This document shows positions 1 through 6,578 of a DNA stretch of 15,785 nucleotides, piece by piece. The notes under the pieces were generated by a model. It did no database searches, had not been told where the DNA came from, and saw only the letters and a program-made list of their open reading frames with translations. Each line of letters opens with the position of its first letter. Position 1 is the stretch's first letter. Both the position numbers and the translations under genes were made by a program. Source of the DNA: DRVP01 sp964604045 (GTDB lineage Archaea; Thermoproteota; Bathyarchaeia; Bathyarchaeales; Bathycorpusculaceae); NCBI GenBank assembly GCA_964604045.1, contig CAZRXM010000022.1, positions 1-15,785 on the forward strand. Direction: 5' to 3'.

Positions 1-65
1 TTTAAACATTTAACTCTAAGAAAACGGCTTTTAGGCCTTGGGATAAGCTTCTCCCATTCAGCCAT
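1..65 (-). CDS. rps27e: Ribosomal protein eS27 (S27e), N-terminal fragment cut by the window edge
   Basis: Only the first 21 codons are present; the gene runs off the left edge. Reading leftward from the ATG at 63-65 gives MAEWEKLIPRPKSRFLRVKC, which matches the start of archaeal S27e, where an Arg/Lys-rich strand ending in R-F-L-x-V-x-C leads into a C4 zinc finger; the first zinc Cys is the last complete motif residue visible. It is a small-subunit ribosomal protein. A Shine-Dalgarno-like GAGGTGG lies about 5 nt upstream (around 71-76), inside the 19-bp gap after rpl44e, so the two are almost certainly co-transcribed. L44e-S27e adjacency is the usual archaeal arrangement, which supports the call despite the short fragment. 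Confidence 0.85.
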   Translation of the reverse strand, partial: MAEWEKLIPRPKSRFLRVKCL

Positions 66-84
66 CCAGACCACCTCATCAAAA

Positions 85-360
85 CTAGACTATTACGAGT
101 TTCCTTAAACGGATCCCCTCTTTATGCCTTGTGTAACCGCAAACCTTACACTTCAACTTCAAAGTCTGCTTTTTAGTGGTTTTCGCAAACCTCCTCTGAA
201 GCGGATACTTCTGACCACCATAACCCTTCTTCTCACGCTCGTGATGGCGTTCACCCTTAGCCAAAGCCCTACGTTTACCAGCCTTATAAAGCGAAACCGT
301 ATGCACTTGATGAGCTTTACATCTTGGACAGTAGGTCCTAATCTCCTTCGGCACGTTCAT
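85..360 (-). CDS. rpl44e: Ribosomal protein eL44 (L44e)
   Basis: Large-subunit ribosomal protein of archaea and eukaryotes that binds 23S rRNA near the E site. The 91-residue product has the family length and layout: an N-terminal Y-C-P-R-C zinc knuckle (C11, C14), a strongly basic middle with H-H-E-R-E-K-K-G-Y-G-G (39-49), and a second knuckle C-K-V-C-G (C71, C74), making one C4 zinc site. An in-frame ATG at 393 would add 11 residues. I chose the ATG at 360 because family members start just before this P-x-x-x-R-T-Y-C motif, because GGAAGTGA lies 5-12 nt upstream, and because a TATA-like box at 397-404 would place the transcript start near 374, downstream of the longer start. It is followed by rps27e. 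Confidence 0.95.
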   Translation of the reverse strand: MNVPKEIRTYCPRCKAHQVHTVSLYKAGKRRALAKGERHHEREKKGYGGQKYPLQRRFAKTTKKQTLKLKCKVCGYTRHKEGIRLRKLVIV

Positions 361-394
361 ATTAGTCACTTCCTTTAAAGGAGAACCACACATA

Positions 395-410
395 CACTTA
401 TACCTTTTTC
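395..410 (-). promoter_or_regulatory. Probable promoter of rpl44e-rps27e
   Basis: Read on the minus strand the site is GAAAAAGGTATAAG, an A-rich BRE-like stretch followed by a TATA box. About 26 bp further on lies position 374, giving a leader of about 13 nt that contains the GGAAGTGA ribosome-binding site of rpl44e. This is inferred from spacing and composition only. Confidence 0.4.
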
Positions 411-432
411 TAGCAGAGGCTGCAACAAAAAG

Positions 433-654
433 TTAAGGAGTCTTCTTTAACTCCCGTATTTTCACCGAAACGAGCGTTAGGGCAAATGTAAGTGATCCCG
501 TCAAAAAGCCAAGCGCAAAAACTATGAAAAGGGATGTAGAATCCAACTTTAAATCTAAGAGGCCTAACGCCAGCATCCCTGTCAAAAGGCCAACTATGAA
601 TATTGCGAAACCCATCACGAAAAAACCTTCGACGAACCCTTCTCCAATCTTCAT
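433..654 (-). CDS. Small two-helix membrane protein, function unknown
   Basis: I do not recognise a family. The 73-residue product begins with a short amphipathic stretch (MKIGEGFVEGFF), then has two predicted membrane segments at about 12-34 and 41-64, joined by a short acidic loop (L-D-L-K-L-D-S). It ends in a basic cytoplasmic-type tail (KIRELKK). Small residues such as Gly and Ala recur in both helices, suggesting close packing or oligomerisation. The ATG at 654 is preceded by GGAAGAGGAC about 8 nt upstream. It is transcribed divergently from the archaeosortase gene across a 76-bp gap and lies 72 bp upstream of rpl44e on the same strand, so it could form the head of that transcript. That it is real is supported by the start signal and the clean membrane pattern, not by homology. 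Confidence 0.6.
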   Translation of the reverse strand: MKIGEGFVEGFFVMGFAIFIVGLLTGMLALGLLDLKLDSTSLFIVFALGFLTGSLTFALTLVSVKIRELKKTP

Positions 655-678
655 AATATAGTCCTCTTCCAGATAAGC

Positions 679-710
679 ATATATCTCCTATTTAAGTTAA
701 ACTCTGAGTT
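679..710. promoter_or_regulatory. Divergent promoter region with a small palindrome
   Basis: The gap between the small membrane protein and the archaeosortase holds CATATATC (679-686) and CTATTTAAGTT (688-698), both usable as TATA boxes. The second is nearly symmetric and would place starts near 667 on the minus strand and 720 on the plus strand. Just beyond it, AACTC-T-GAGTT (700-710) is a perfect 11-nt inverted repeat that would sit between TATA box and start of the archaeosortase transcript. No regulator can be named. Confidence 0.3.
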
Positions 711-730
711 GAGAAAGGGAAGTAGGTTCG

Positions 731-1720
731 ATGTGGAAGATTTCACGGAGTAAGCTGGTTTCATGGGTTAAAAGGCTTTTACCAACTATAGCTTTTGCGG
801 TTCCGCTATTAATCTTATACCATCTTTACCCAGAGTCTTTCAGTATGACTTGGAAGGGGAGGACGTACTACCTCTTCTTTGCTTGGCTTCTCGTTTTAGA
901 AACAATACTCAATTTGGAAGTCTTGGGAAAAAGCGTGTGGAAGTTTAAATCCCTAAAAGCCATAATTCTTTTGGTATCTCTACCCCTCCCGACAATCTAT
1001 GTTTTCCTAGCCAATTACGCTGGTCTAAACGCCTCTATCATCGAGTTCGCCTCGAAGCATGGTGTGCTGAGCAATCTTGTTGGGTTGATACCTCTCGCCA
1101 TAGAATACTTGGTTTTCACAGTCGCGTTAACGTTGATCATAGTTGCAGAATATGGTGTTGAAATATTGCCTAAATACTCGCTTTCAATCTTCTTCCTGGG
1201 AATAATGGGACTCGTATACTTGGTTGACAACTTATACCCCTATGGAAGGTTCACACCCTTCCAGATAATCGTGCCAACCACAGCGCAACTGGCGGCAAAC
1301 ATCCTGAACACTATGGGTTTTAAAACCACCATATCGAACATTGCAAACCCCACCTACGGCTCAATAACAATTCTAAACGTTAAAGACACTGATGGAAAAA
1401 CTCTCGCGGGGTTTGGTATAGGTTGGCCATGTGCAGGTGTGGACAGCCTACTACTTTATTCAATTGTCACTATATCTTTTTTGAGGAGAAGCATTTCTTC
1501 GCGGAAAACTGCAGCTGCCTACTTCGTAGCTGGCGCGGTCACCACCTACTTCATAAACGTGTTAAGGGTTGTTTCAATTTTTCTCGTCGCCATCAACGGG
1601 GGAGACTGGAGACTGTTCCACGACTATTACGGTCCAATGTATTCTGTGATCTGGATAACCCTATATCCACTAATAATTATTGGAAGCCAAGTCATGTGGA
1701 GACTGTTAAAAGCCGTCTAG
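731..1720 (+). CDS. Archaeosortase/exosortase-family transpeptidase
   Basis: Multi-pass membrane Cys protease/transpeptidase of the exosortase-archaeosortase superfamily. Such enzymes cut a C-terminal sorting signal on secreted proteins and probably transfer the product to a lipid anchor. The 329-residue protein has about seven or eight hydrophobic segments. The superfamily catalytic triad is visible: Cys234 in G-W-P-C-A-G-V-D-S, Arg279 in the I-N-V-L-R-V motif (275-280), and His297 in L-F-H-D-Y-Y-G. A hydrophilic extracytoplasmic-type stretch (about 170-232) precedes the Cys, as in relatives. The ATG at 731 follows AAGGGAAGTAGG (714-725). It is the only plus-strand gene between rpl44e and gins51; its stop lies 6 bp from that of gins51. 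No protein here shows a tripartite sorting tail, so its substrate lies elsewhere. The subfamily cannot be assigned by eye. Confidence 0.85.
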   Translation: MWKISRSKLVSWVKRLLPTIAFAVPLLILYHLYPESFSMTWKGRTYYLFFAWLLVLETILNLEVLGKSVWKFKSLKAIILLVSLPLPTIYVFLANYAGLNASIIEFASKHGVLSNLVGLIPLAIEYLVFTVALTLIIVAEYGVEILPKYSLSIFFLGIMGLVYLVDNLYPYGRFTPFQIIVPTTAQLAANILNTMGFKTTISNIANPTYGSITILNVKDTDGKTLAGFGIGWPCAGVDSLLLYSIVTISFLRRSISSRKTAAAYFVAGAVTTYFINVLRVVSIFLVAINGGDWRLFHDYYGPMYSVIWITLYPLIIIGSQVMWRLLKAV

Positions 1721-1726
1721 TACTTT

Positions 1727-2266
1727 TTAGCTGACTTCAATTTCGACGGCTAAGCCTTGTTTTACAAGGATTTTGGCGTTTTCCGCGGGTAAAGCAGCCA
1801 CATCCTCAGCCTTAAACGGCCCGTAAACCTTCATGTCTAACCCCACTATTTCTGGAACTTCCTTCAAAAAACGCAGCGCAATAAACCTTCCAGCGCTTCT
1901 AGCCTTGACGTCTCGCCCTTGCAGCATCTCTTTGACATAGACTTGGTAGGATTCCAGGGATGACGATAGTTTAGAAAGAGTCTCCTCCTCGAAGAAGAGA
2001 AGCCCTTGAAGCTTCTTCTCACCTTTTCCGGCCTTTTTAGCCAACTTCTTGAATCGAACTCTTATCAACTCTTTAAGTATGCGTTTAACGTTTTGTTCCT
2101 CTTTCTTCAAAAGGCTGGCTTTAGCTGTTTTCTTGTCAAGCATCCTGCGTTCCTCTGAAATCTTCTTAAGGTAATCTGCAACTTTTTGGACAAAATCCGT
2201 TGGAAGCTCCGTAAGTTCATCGCTTTTCAATTCATCTCTCCAAATTTCAAGCAGCTTATTATACAT
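1727..2266 (-). CDS. gins51: Archaeal GINS complex subunit, Gins51 (Gins15) type
   Basis: Subunit of the GINS complex, which joins MCM and the Cdc45/GAN-like nuclease in the archaeal replicative helicase. The 179-residue product has the A-then-B domain order of the Gins51/Sld5-Psf1 class. Residues about 1-125 are a charged, mostly helical A domain. A small C-terminal B domain (about 127-177) carries the signature pattern R-F-L-x-x-V-P-E-I-V-G-x-D-x-K-x-Y-G-P-F, then D-V-A-x-L-P-x-x-N-A and L-V-K-Q-G-L-A. The start ATG directly follows the priS stop (TAAATG), implying translational coupling. Gins51-priS pairing is common in archaea. The segment 41-85 is unusually rich in Lys and Arg. It could be miscalled a coiled-coil protein without the B domain; with it the call is firm. 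Confidence 0.88.
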   Translation of the reverse strand: MYNKLLEIWRDELKSDELTELPTDFVQKVADYLKKISEERRMLDKKTAKASLLKKEEQNVKRILKELIRVRFKKLAKKAGKGEKKLQGLLFFEEETLSKLSSSLESYQVYVKEMLQGRDVKARSAGRFIALRFLKEVPEIVGLDMKVYGPFKAEDVAALPAENAKILVKQGLAVEIEVS

Positions 2267-3475
2267 TTAACCCAGCACCTCCGCCTTGTTTTTGCAAATC
2301 AGCAGAAGGGCGGCCGACGTGGGCAACTCCACTTTTTGGTTTTTATAAGGTCCAAACACCTCGTTTCCAAGCCTAAACTTTGGAGCCTCATACACATGTA
2401 AGCGCACAGTGCCCTTGTTAAAAGCTATGGCTTTTCTAAACGGGTCAAAATCTTCAATTTCACCTACTGGAAAACGTGTTTTCCTAAATCCGGTTTTGCT
2501 ATGCAATGTTTCCGGAAGCCTGATTAAGCGGTGGATGTCAGTTGTCACAACTGTGTCGATCTTTGCGGACTCCATTTTTACACCTTGCTCCATCAACTTC
2601 TTCATAGTTTCTGGGCCGATACCTCTAACACCATGCAATGTTCCAGAGGCCCAATTTTTAATGAGGATTTCCTTATTTTGCATTATCACTTTAACAGTGT
2701 TCCTCCTCAACCCAACCTCTATAAGATCATCTTCACTTGCGTTGCGGATAAACTCCAAGACGCCTCTAACCGAGCGACTGCGCCACCCGTGGGGAACTTG
2801 TAGAGTGACTTTCTGGGTTGTCAAGTCGAATCCTAGACCAGTTATGTAGTCGACGATTTCCTTCCTAGCATTGGCATCCAAGTCCAAGACAACCTCATCT
2901 TCAATTTGAACATGGTAGCCTCGATGTCCAGAGAAAAACACTTGGATTTCACCTGCGGAGAAGCCGAAATCGTTCATCAAAATGTCTAGAAGTTTGATGG
3001 TTTCCGCTCTTGCAGATTCAAGGCAAATCTCGCAGGGCCATGTGGTTACGCTAAACTTTTCACCACCACAAATTGGACACTTCTCTGGGGTTATTCCCTT
3101 CCCAGCAAAGCCGCATTTTTCGCAAACCCACTCATCATGAACCTTATCACATCCCGTGGGAATATGATCAGCGTCAACGTCGAAGATTAAATCCGCCCCA
3201 ATCCATCCCTTTCGATCCATCTCAGCCTCAGGATCTTCATAATAAGCACATGAATAATAGGCATCCATAGGAGTGGAGGTTTCCAAAAAACTCTTCAACT
3301 CTTCAGGGCTGCTGAAACCTTTATGGCGAAGCATGAAGCCTTCAAACATGTTGAAGCCAAACTCACGTCTCTCCATTTTCGAAGGAACATCCGGCGAATA
3401 ATACTGCCTATAAAACTCGACGAAAAGGCTCCGAACAAAACTGAAGGATTTCTGGTTCAATTTCACCGGAATCAA
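2267..3475 (-). CDS. priS: DNA primase small (catalytic) subunit PriS
   Basis: Catalytic subunit of the archaeal/eukaryotic-type primase, which makes RNA/DNA primers with PriL. The 402 residues show the AEP-fold motifs in order: F-D-V-D-A-D (98-103; metal ligands Asp99 and Asp101), S-G-H-R-G-Y-H-V (182-189; nucleotide binding) and T-T-D-I-H-R-L-I-R-L-P (311-321; third Asp at 313), followed by the conserved L-H-S-K-T-G-F. A Cys-rich module lies between the first two motifs: C109, H113, C118, C121, C133, C136, C148, C151. That is twice the four ligands of the single zinc site in, for example, Pyrococcus PriS. The longest frame starts with TTG at 3475; a GTG at 3466 (residue 4) is an alternative. 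A TATA-like TTATTTAA lies about 20 bp before, so the mRNA may be nearly leaderless. It is directly coupled to gins51. Confidence 0.96.
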   Translation of the reverse strand: MIPVKLNQKSFSFVRSLFVEFYRQYYSPDVPSKMERREFGFNMFEGFMLRHKGFSSPEELKSFLETSTPMDAYYSCAYYEDPEAEMDRKGWIGADLIFDVDADHIPTGCDKVHDEWVCEKCGFAGKGITPEKCPICGGEKFSVTTWPCEICLESARAETIKLLDILMNDFGFSAGEIQVFFSGHRGYHVQIEDEVVLDLDANARKEIVDYITGLGFDLTTQKVTLQVPHGWRSRSVRGVLEFIRNASEDDLIEVGLRRNTVKVIMQNKEILIKNWASGTLHGVRGIGPETMKKLMEQGVKMESAKIDTVVTTDIHRLIRLPETLHSKTGFRKTRFPVGEIEDFDPFRKAIAFNKGTVRLHVYEAPKFRLGNEVFGPYKNQKVELPTSAALLLICKNKAEVLG

Positions 3476-3550
3476 TTCTATAACATTAGCGTTAAATAAT
3501 GGTTACTGTAATTTTCGCCGCCTTCTCTTCTCCAACTGAACGTTTTTAGA

Positions 3551-3578
3551 AAGGATTTTATACCCACTGTTTAAATAT
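3551..3578 (+). promoter_or_regulatory. Probable promoter of the GDP-mannose 3,5-epimerase-like gene
   Basis: GTTTAAATAT at 3569-3578 is a good archaeal TATA box. The inferred start, near 3600, gives a leader of about 22 nt that contains the strong ribosome-binding site GGAGGAGA (3610-3617). A second TATA-like element, GGATTTTATA, lies at 3553-3562. The 147-bp gap also carries the priS promoter region on the other strand. Confidence 0.45.
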
Positions 3579-3622
3579 GAAACACAATTCGTTGAGACTG
3601 CCGAGGACAGGAGGAGATTTCA

Positions 3623-4594
3623 GTGAGCCGTATTCTAGTTGCTGGTGGCGGAGGCTTTATAGGTAGTCATTTAGCAAGGGAGCTTGTTCGCCAAGGTCAT
3701 TTTGTCCGCGTAGTAGACATAAAATTTGACGATTATATCGAGGGCAAATATTATGATGAAAGGCTTCAACTGGACTTGAGAAACTTTGAAAACTGTCTCA
3801 TCGCGACCAAGGGAATGGATTACGTTTATAACCTCGCAGCTAACATGGGTGGTATAGGCTACATAACATCGGTTGGCGTACAGATAATGCGCGACAACAC
3901 TTTGATAAATCTTAACATGCTTGAAGCTTCAAGGCAAAATAAGGTCAAGAGATATTTGTTCAGCAGCTCTGCATGTGTATACCCAGAACATCTGCAGAAA
4001 ACCCCGAACGTAAAAGGTCTTAAAGAAGAAGACGCCTACCCCGCTGCACCCGACACTTTTTACGGTTGGGAAAAGCTTTACGCTGAAAAGCTCTGCGAGG
4101 CCTACCAGCGTGACTATGGAATGGCTATCAGGATAGTTCGCTATCACAACATTTACGGTCCAGAATGCGTTTATAAGGGCGGAAGGGAAAAATCCGTGGC
4201 AGCTCTTTGCAGAAAAGTGGCGGAAGCCCCCGACCCCGGGACAATAGTCATATGGGGCGACGGCAAACAAACACGAAGTTACTGTTATATTGACGATGCA
4301 GTGCGTGGCACCATAATGTTGATGGAGTCAGACTATGACAAACCAGTAAACATCGGTTCAGATCGCCTCGTAACCATAGACGAGCTTGCAGACATAATTA
4401 TAAAAGTGTCAGGTAAAAGAATAGCGAAAACCTACGACCTATCCGCTCCCCAGGGTGTCAGAGGCCGAAACGCCGACATAACCTTGGCGCGGAAGGTTCT
4501 CGGCTGGGAGCCTAAAGTTTCCCTAGAAGAAGGTGTTAGCCGAACCTACAAGTGGATAGAGACGATGTGTAAGAAAAAGCAAGCCGAAGTTTAA
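3623..4594 (+). CDS. GDP-mannose 3,5-epimerase-like NAD-dependent sugar epimerase
   Basis: Extended short-chain dehydrogenase/reductase acting on a nucleotide sugar in the cytoplasm. The N-terminal Rossmann motif G8-x-x-G11-x-x-G14 binds NAD. The sequence follows plant GDP-mannose 3,5-epimerase (GME) closely: L-A-A-N-M-G-G-I-G (71-79), S-S-A-C-V-Y-P-E with the acid/base Cys118, Y147-x-x-x-K151, Y-H-N-I-Y-G-P (174-180), K185-G-G-R-E-K190 with the second acid/base Lys, and G-V-R-G-R-N (278-283) for phosphate binding. The Cys/Lys pair separates GME from ordinary GalE-type epimerases. Likely products are GDP-L-galactose and GDP-L-gulose (family knowledge, not shown here). The start is GTG at 3623, after GGAGGAGA. 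The stop overlaps that of the convergent GT2 gene. A related epimerase of different specificity is the main alternative. Confidence 0.85.
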   Translation: MSRILVAGGGGFIGSHLARELVRQGHFVRVVDIKFDDYIEGKYYDERLQLDLRNFENCLIATKGMDYVYNLAANMGGIGYITSVGVQIMRDNTLINLNMLEASRQNKVKRYLFSSSACVYPEHLQKTPNVKGLKEEDAYPAAPDTFYGWEKLYAEKLCEAYQRDYGMAIRIVRYHNIYGPECVYKGGREKSVAALCRKVAEAPDPGTIVIWGDGKQTRSYCYIDDAVRGTIMLMESDYDKPVNIGSDRLVTIDELADIIIKVSGKRIAKTYDLSAPQGVRGRNADITLARKVLGWEPKVSLEEGVSRTYKWIETMCKKKQAEV

Positions 4595-4600
4595 ACTTCG
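4585..4600. repeat. 16-nt perfect palindrome over two convergent stop codons
   Basis: CGAAGTTTAAACTTCG is perfectly self-complementary and contains the TAA of the epimerase gene on the plus strand and the TAA of the GT2 gene on the minus strand. The two coding regions overlap by 4 nt. It may be a coincidence of two E-V-stop endings facing each other (both proteins end in Glu-Val) or a bidirectional end signal. The archaeal T-run expected after a gene is absent. Confidence 0.6.
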
Positions 4601-5349
4601 TGAATTTTCCGGTGCCTCCCCCTTGAATATAACTTAATCTTCTCGAAGAGTTTTGTCTTTGAAAGGTTGAAAAAGAAGTTCTCCAAAACATACATGTAAT
4701 GCTTGTTAAAGTTTATAAACCCCATCGCTTTCATGCGACGGGCAGAAAGATAGAAAAACGTGTTCAATGAAAACTTCACCTTCCCCATGCCTAGCAAGGT
4801 TTTACCCATCAAACCATCAGCGTTTATATCGTCCTCAACAAAACCCCCGGTTTTCTCAAAGAAACTCTTGCGAACAACCAAGAAATTTGTGCTCGTAGAA
4901 AATCTCTTTAAAGGCCTTGGCAACTTTGCAAAAAGAAAACGGATAGTATTGTAGGCTGCATATTCAATTTTACCAACCAAAGGAGCATCATAAGGATACC
5001 CGGGACCCGTTAGTGCTATAAGCGTCCTGTCTTTTTGGAACTCGTCTAATACTTTCTTGAAAAGCTTTTCTGGAAAAATTATGTCTGAACATGTAAACAG
5101 CAAAAACTCACCTTTAGCGTATTTTGCACCTATATTTCTTGAGGAAAACTCGCTGCACCCGGGTAAAACAAACACTTTTGCCGCGTGTTCTCTAGCAATC
5201 TCCACCGTTTTATCTATGCTACCGCCGTCAATAACGAGAATTTCAAATTTTATAGGCCTCTGCTTTTCTATGGAAACCAATAGATGCTTCAAGTGTTTTT
5301 CTTCATTTAATGTTGGAACAATAACCGAAATTAAGTACTTTTCATCCAT
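4591..5349 (-). CDS. Family 2 glycosyltransferase
   Basis: GT-A-fold sugar transferase that probably acts on the cytoplasmic side in glycan assembly. The 252-residue protein opens with I-S-V-I-V-P-T-L-N-E-E (7-17), the GT2 nucleotide-binding strand, then L-V-I-D-G-G-S (38-44) and S-R-N-I-G-A-K-Y-A-K-G (70-80). The usual metal-binding DxD is replaced by C-S-D (87-89), a variant seen in parts of the family. The acceptor-side acidic loop F-V-E-D-D-I-N-A-D-G (170-179) follows a G-G-F turn, and S-A-R-R-M (202-206) resembles the late conserved Arg motif. There is no convincing membrane helix; the basic C-terminus may touch the membrane. The ATG at 5349 follows GGATGG. It is downstream of the GT4 gene with a 60-bp gap that holds a TATA-like TTTAAG, so it may also have its own promoter. 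Donor and acceptor are unknown. Confidence 0.85.
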   Translation of the reverse strand: MDEKYLISVIVPTLNEEKHLKHLLVSIEKQRPIKFEILVIDGGSIDKTVEIAREHAAKVFVLPGCSEFSSRNIGAKYAKGEFLLFTCSDIIFPEKLFKKVLDEFQKDRTLIALTGPGYPYDAPLVGKIEYAAYNTIRFLFAKLPRPLKRFSTSTNFLVVRKSFFEKTGGFVEDDINADGLMGKTLLGMGKVKFSLNTFFYLSARRMKAMGFINFNKHYMYVLENFFFNLSKTKLFEKIKLYSRGRHRKIHEV

Positions 5350-5409
5350 GAGCAGCCATCCTTTAGATACACCTTATAGATCAAACTACTATTGACTTAA
5401 ATTGTTCCT

Positions 5410-6561
5410 TTAGTTTATTCGTACGAATGAATCAATTATAGCGTTTAGTTTCTTTTCGAAGACAGTTTCATCATAACACATTGCACGTTTTTGAGCTTTT
5501 TCCGACATTTTTCTCCATACGTCTTCTCTGTCCATTATGAAGTTAATTGTTTGGGCAGCCTCTTCGATCGATTCATACGAGAAACCGTACACGCCTTGTT
5601 GTTCGTTAAGTATGTCCAGCCAAGGTCCTCCCGATCGGTGAACTACTGGAACGCATCCTGAAGCCATAGCCTCGATTATAGATGTGCCAAAATGTTCGAA
5701 TGGCATAGTGTGCAAGTATACTTTCGCGTTGCGGAGCAAGCTGATTAAAGTTGAACGGGGAACATTTGGCATTAATGAAACACGATCTTCAACATTGTGA
5801 AACTTTATCATTCTACGAAGTTTTTGAAGGGTCTCTATTGAGTATTCGTCCGCAACTCCGGCAACAATGAACTTTGAATTTTTTGTCTTCTTAGCTATTA
5901 ACGGTATTTTGTGCAGATGTCTTTTGGGCGTAAATTTTGAAACCGTTATAACGTAATTTTTTCGCTGATTGTTTCTGTTTAAATAGTCCTTTACAGCAAC
6001 TGGTGGATGGAGAACTATAGCGTCTCTTTTAAGAAGATCCTTAATAACTTGCCATGTGAACTTTGAATTTGTCAAAAGAACGCTGGGTCTGATTTTGCTT
6101 GCAAAGAAATCCCAAACTTTAAACGCTACGGAATATGCTTTCCACGTCATCGACGATGTGAAAGCTGGAATTTGACCATAATTCAACGTCGCTGTTATGG
6201 GAAAATGAACATAAGATAAATCAGCGATAGATGTGAACATGTCACCATAAGTATTTATCACAACGTCATATTTTCCCTGAGAAATCAATGTCGTTAATCC
6301 CTTTAAGTATGCTAAATAAGAAAACAATGGAAAGGCGAACTTTGAAAACTTGTCGCAAACCAGAAATGACAACATATGTACTTCTGCGTCAGGTAGTGTG
6401 AAGTTGCCAAACAGCCTTTGAACAGCTTTCCAGTTAACTTTCTCAAGAGTGAAAAGAGTAACGTTATGCTTGCTTCTCTTTAAAGCATTTATAAATGATA
6501 AACAGAGTTTTTCTTCGCCTCCCAGAAAGTTTAGAGATAAATGGCAAACTGCGATTTTCAT
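5410..6561 (-). CDS. Family 4 glycosyltransferase with ALG11-like signature
   Basis: Retaining GT-B-fold glycosyltransferase. Numbered from the ATG at 6561 (383 residues), the N-terminal domain has the acceptor loop N-F-L-G-G-E-E-K (11-18) and Y-V-H-F-P-I (117-122). The donor domain has V-S-K-F-T-P-K-R (207-214) and the E-x7-E motif E-H-F-G-T-S-I-I-E (289-297), followed by A-M-A-S-G and H-R-S-G-G-P-W-L-D-I. That last block is typical of ALG11, the alpha-1,2-mannosyltransferase of lipid-linked oligosaccharide synthesis, so a GDP-mannose donor is plausible but not proven. A GTG two codons upstream (6567) is also possible; AAGGTG sits 6-11 nt before the ATG, favouring the ATG. The gap to the upstream DUF2079 gene is under 20 bp, so the two are probably co-transcribed. 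Confidence 0.88.
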   Translation of the reverse strand: MKIAVCHLSLNFLGGEEKLCLSFINALKRSKHNVTLFTLEKVNWKAVQRLFGNFTLPDAEVHMLSFLVCDKFSKFAFPLFSYLAYLKGLTTLISQGKYDVVINTYGDMFTSIADLSYVHFPITATLNYGQIPAFTSSMTWKAYSVAFKVWDFFASKIRPSVLLTNSKFTWQVIKDLLKRDAIVLHPPVAVKDYLNRNNQRKNYVITVSKFTPKRHLHKIPLIAKKTKNSKFIVAGVADEYSIETLQKLRRMIKFHNVEDRVSLMPNVPRSTLISLLRNAKVYLHTMPFEHFGTSIIEAMASGCVPVVHRSGGPWLDILNEQQGVYGFSYESIEEAAQTINFIMDREDVWRKMSEKAQKRAMCYDETVFEKKLNAIIDSFVRIN

Positions 6562-6578
6562 AAACACACCTTGTCATG

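Noticed and set aside
308..314. TGATGAG as a possible C box of a C/D-box RNA (also near 7947)
   Set aside because: Both lie inside well-supported coding regions and no matching D box with proper spacing was evident.
361..393. Longer start for L44e at the ATG at 393
   Set aside because: The extra 11 residues are not typical of the family, and the ribosome-binding site and TATA spacing both favour the ATG at 360.
2409..2849. 146-codon plus-strand ORF opposite priS
   Set aside because: Fully antisense to conserved primase motifs; no start signal or recognisable domain.
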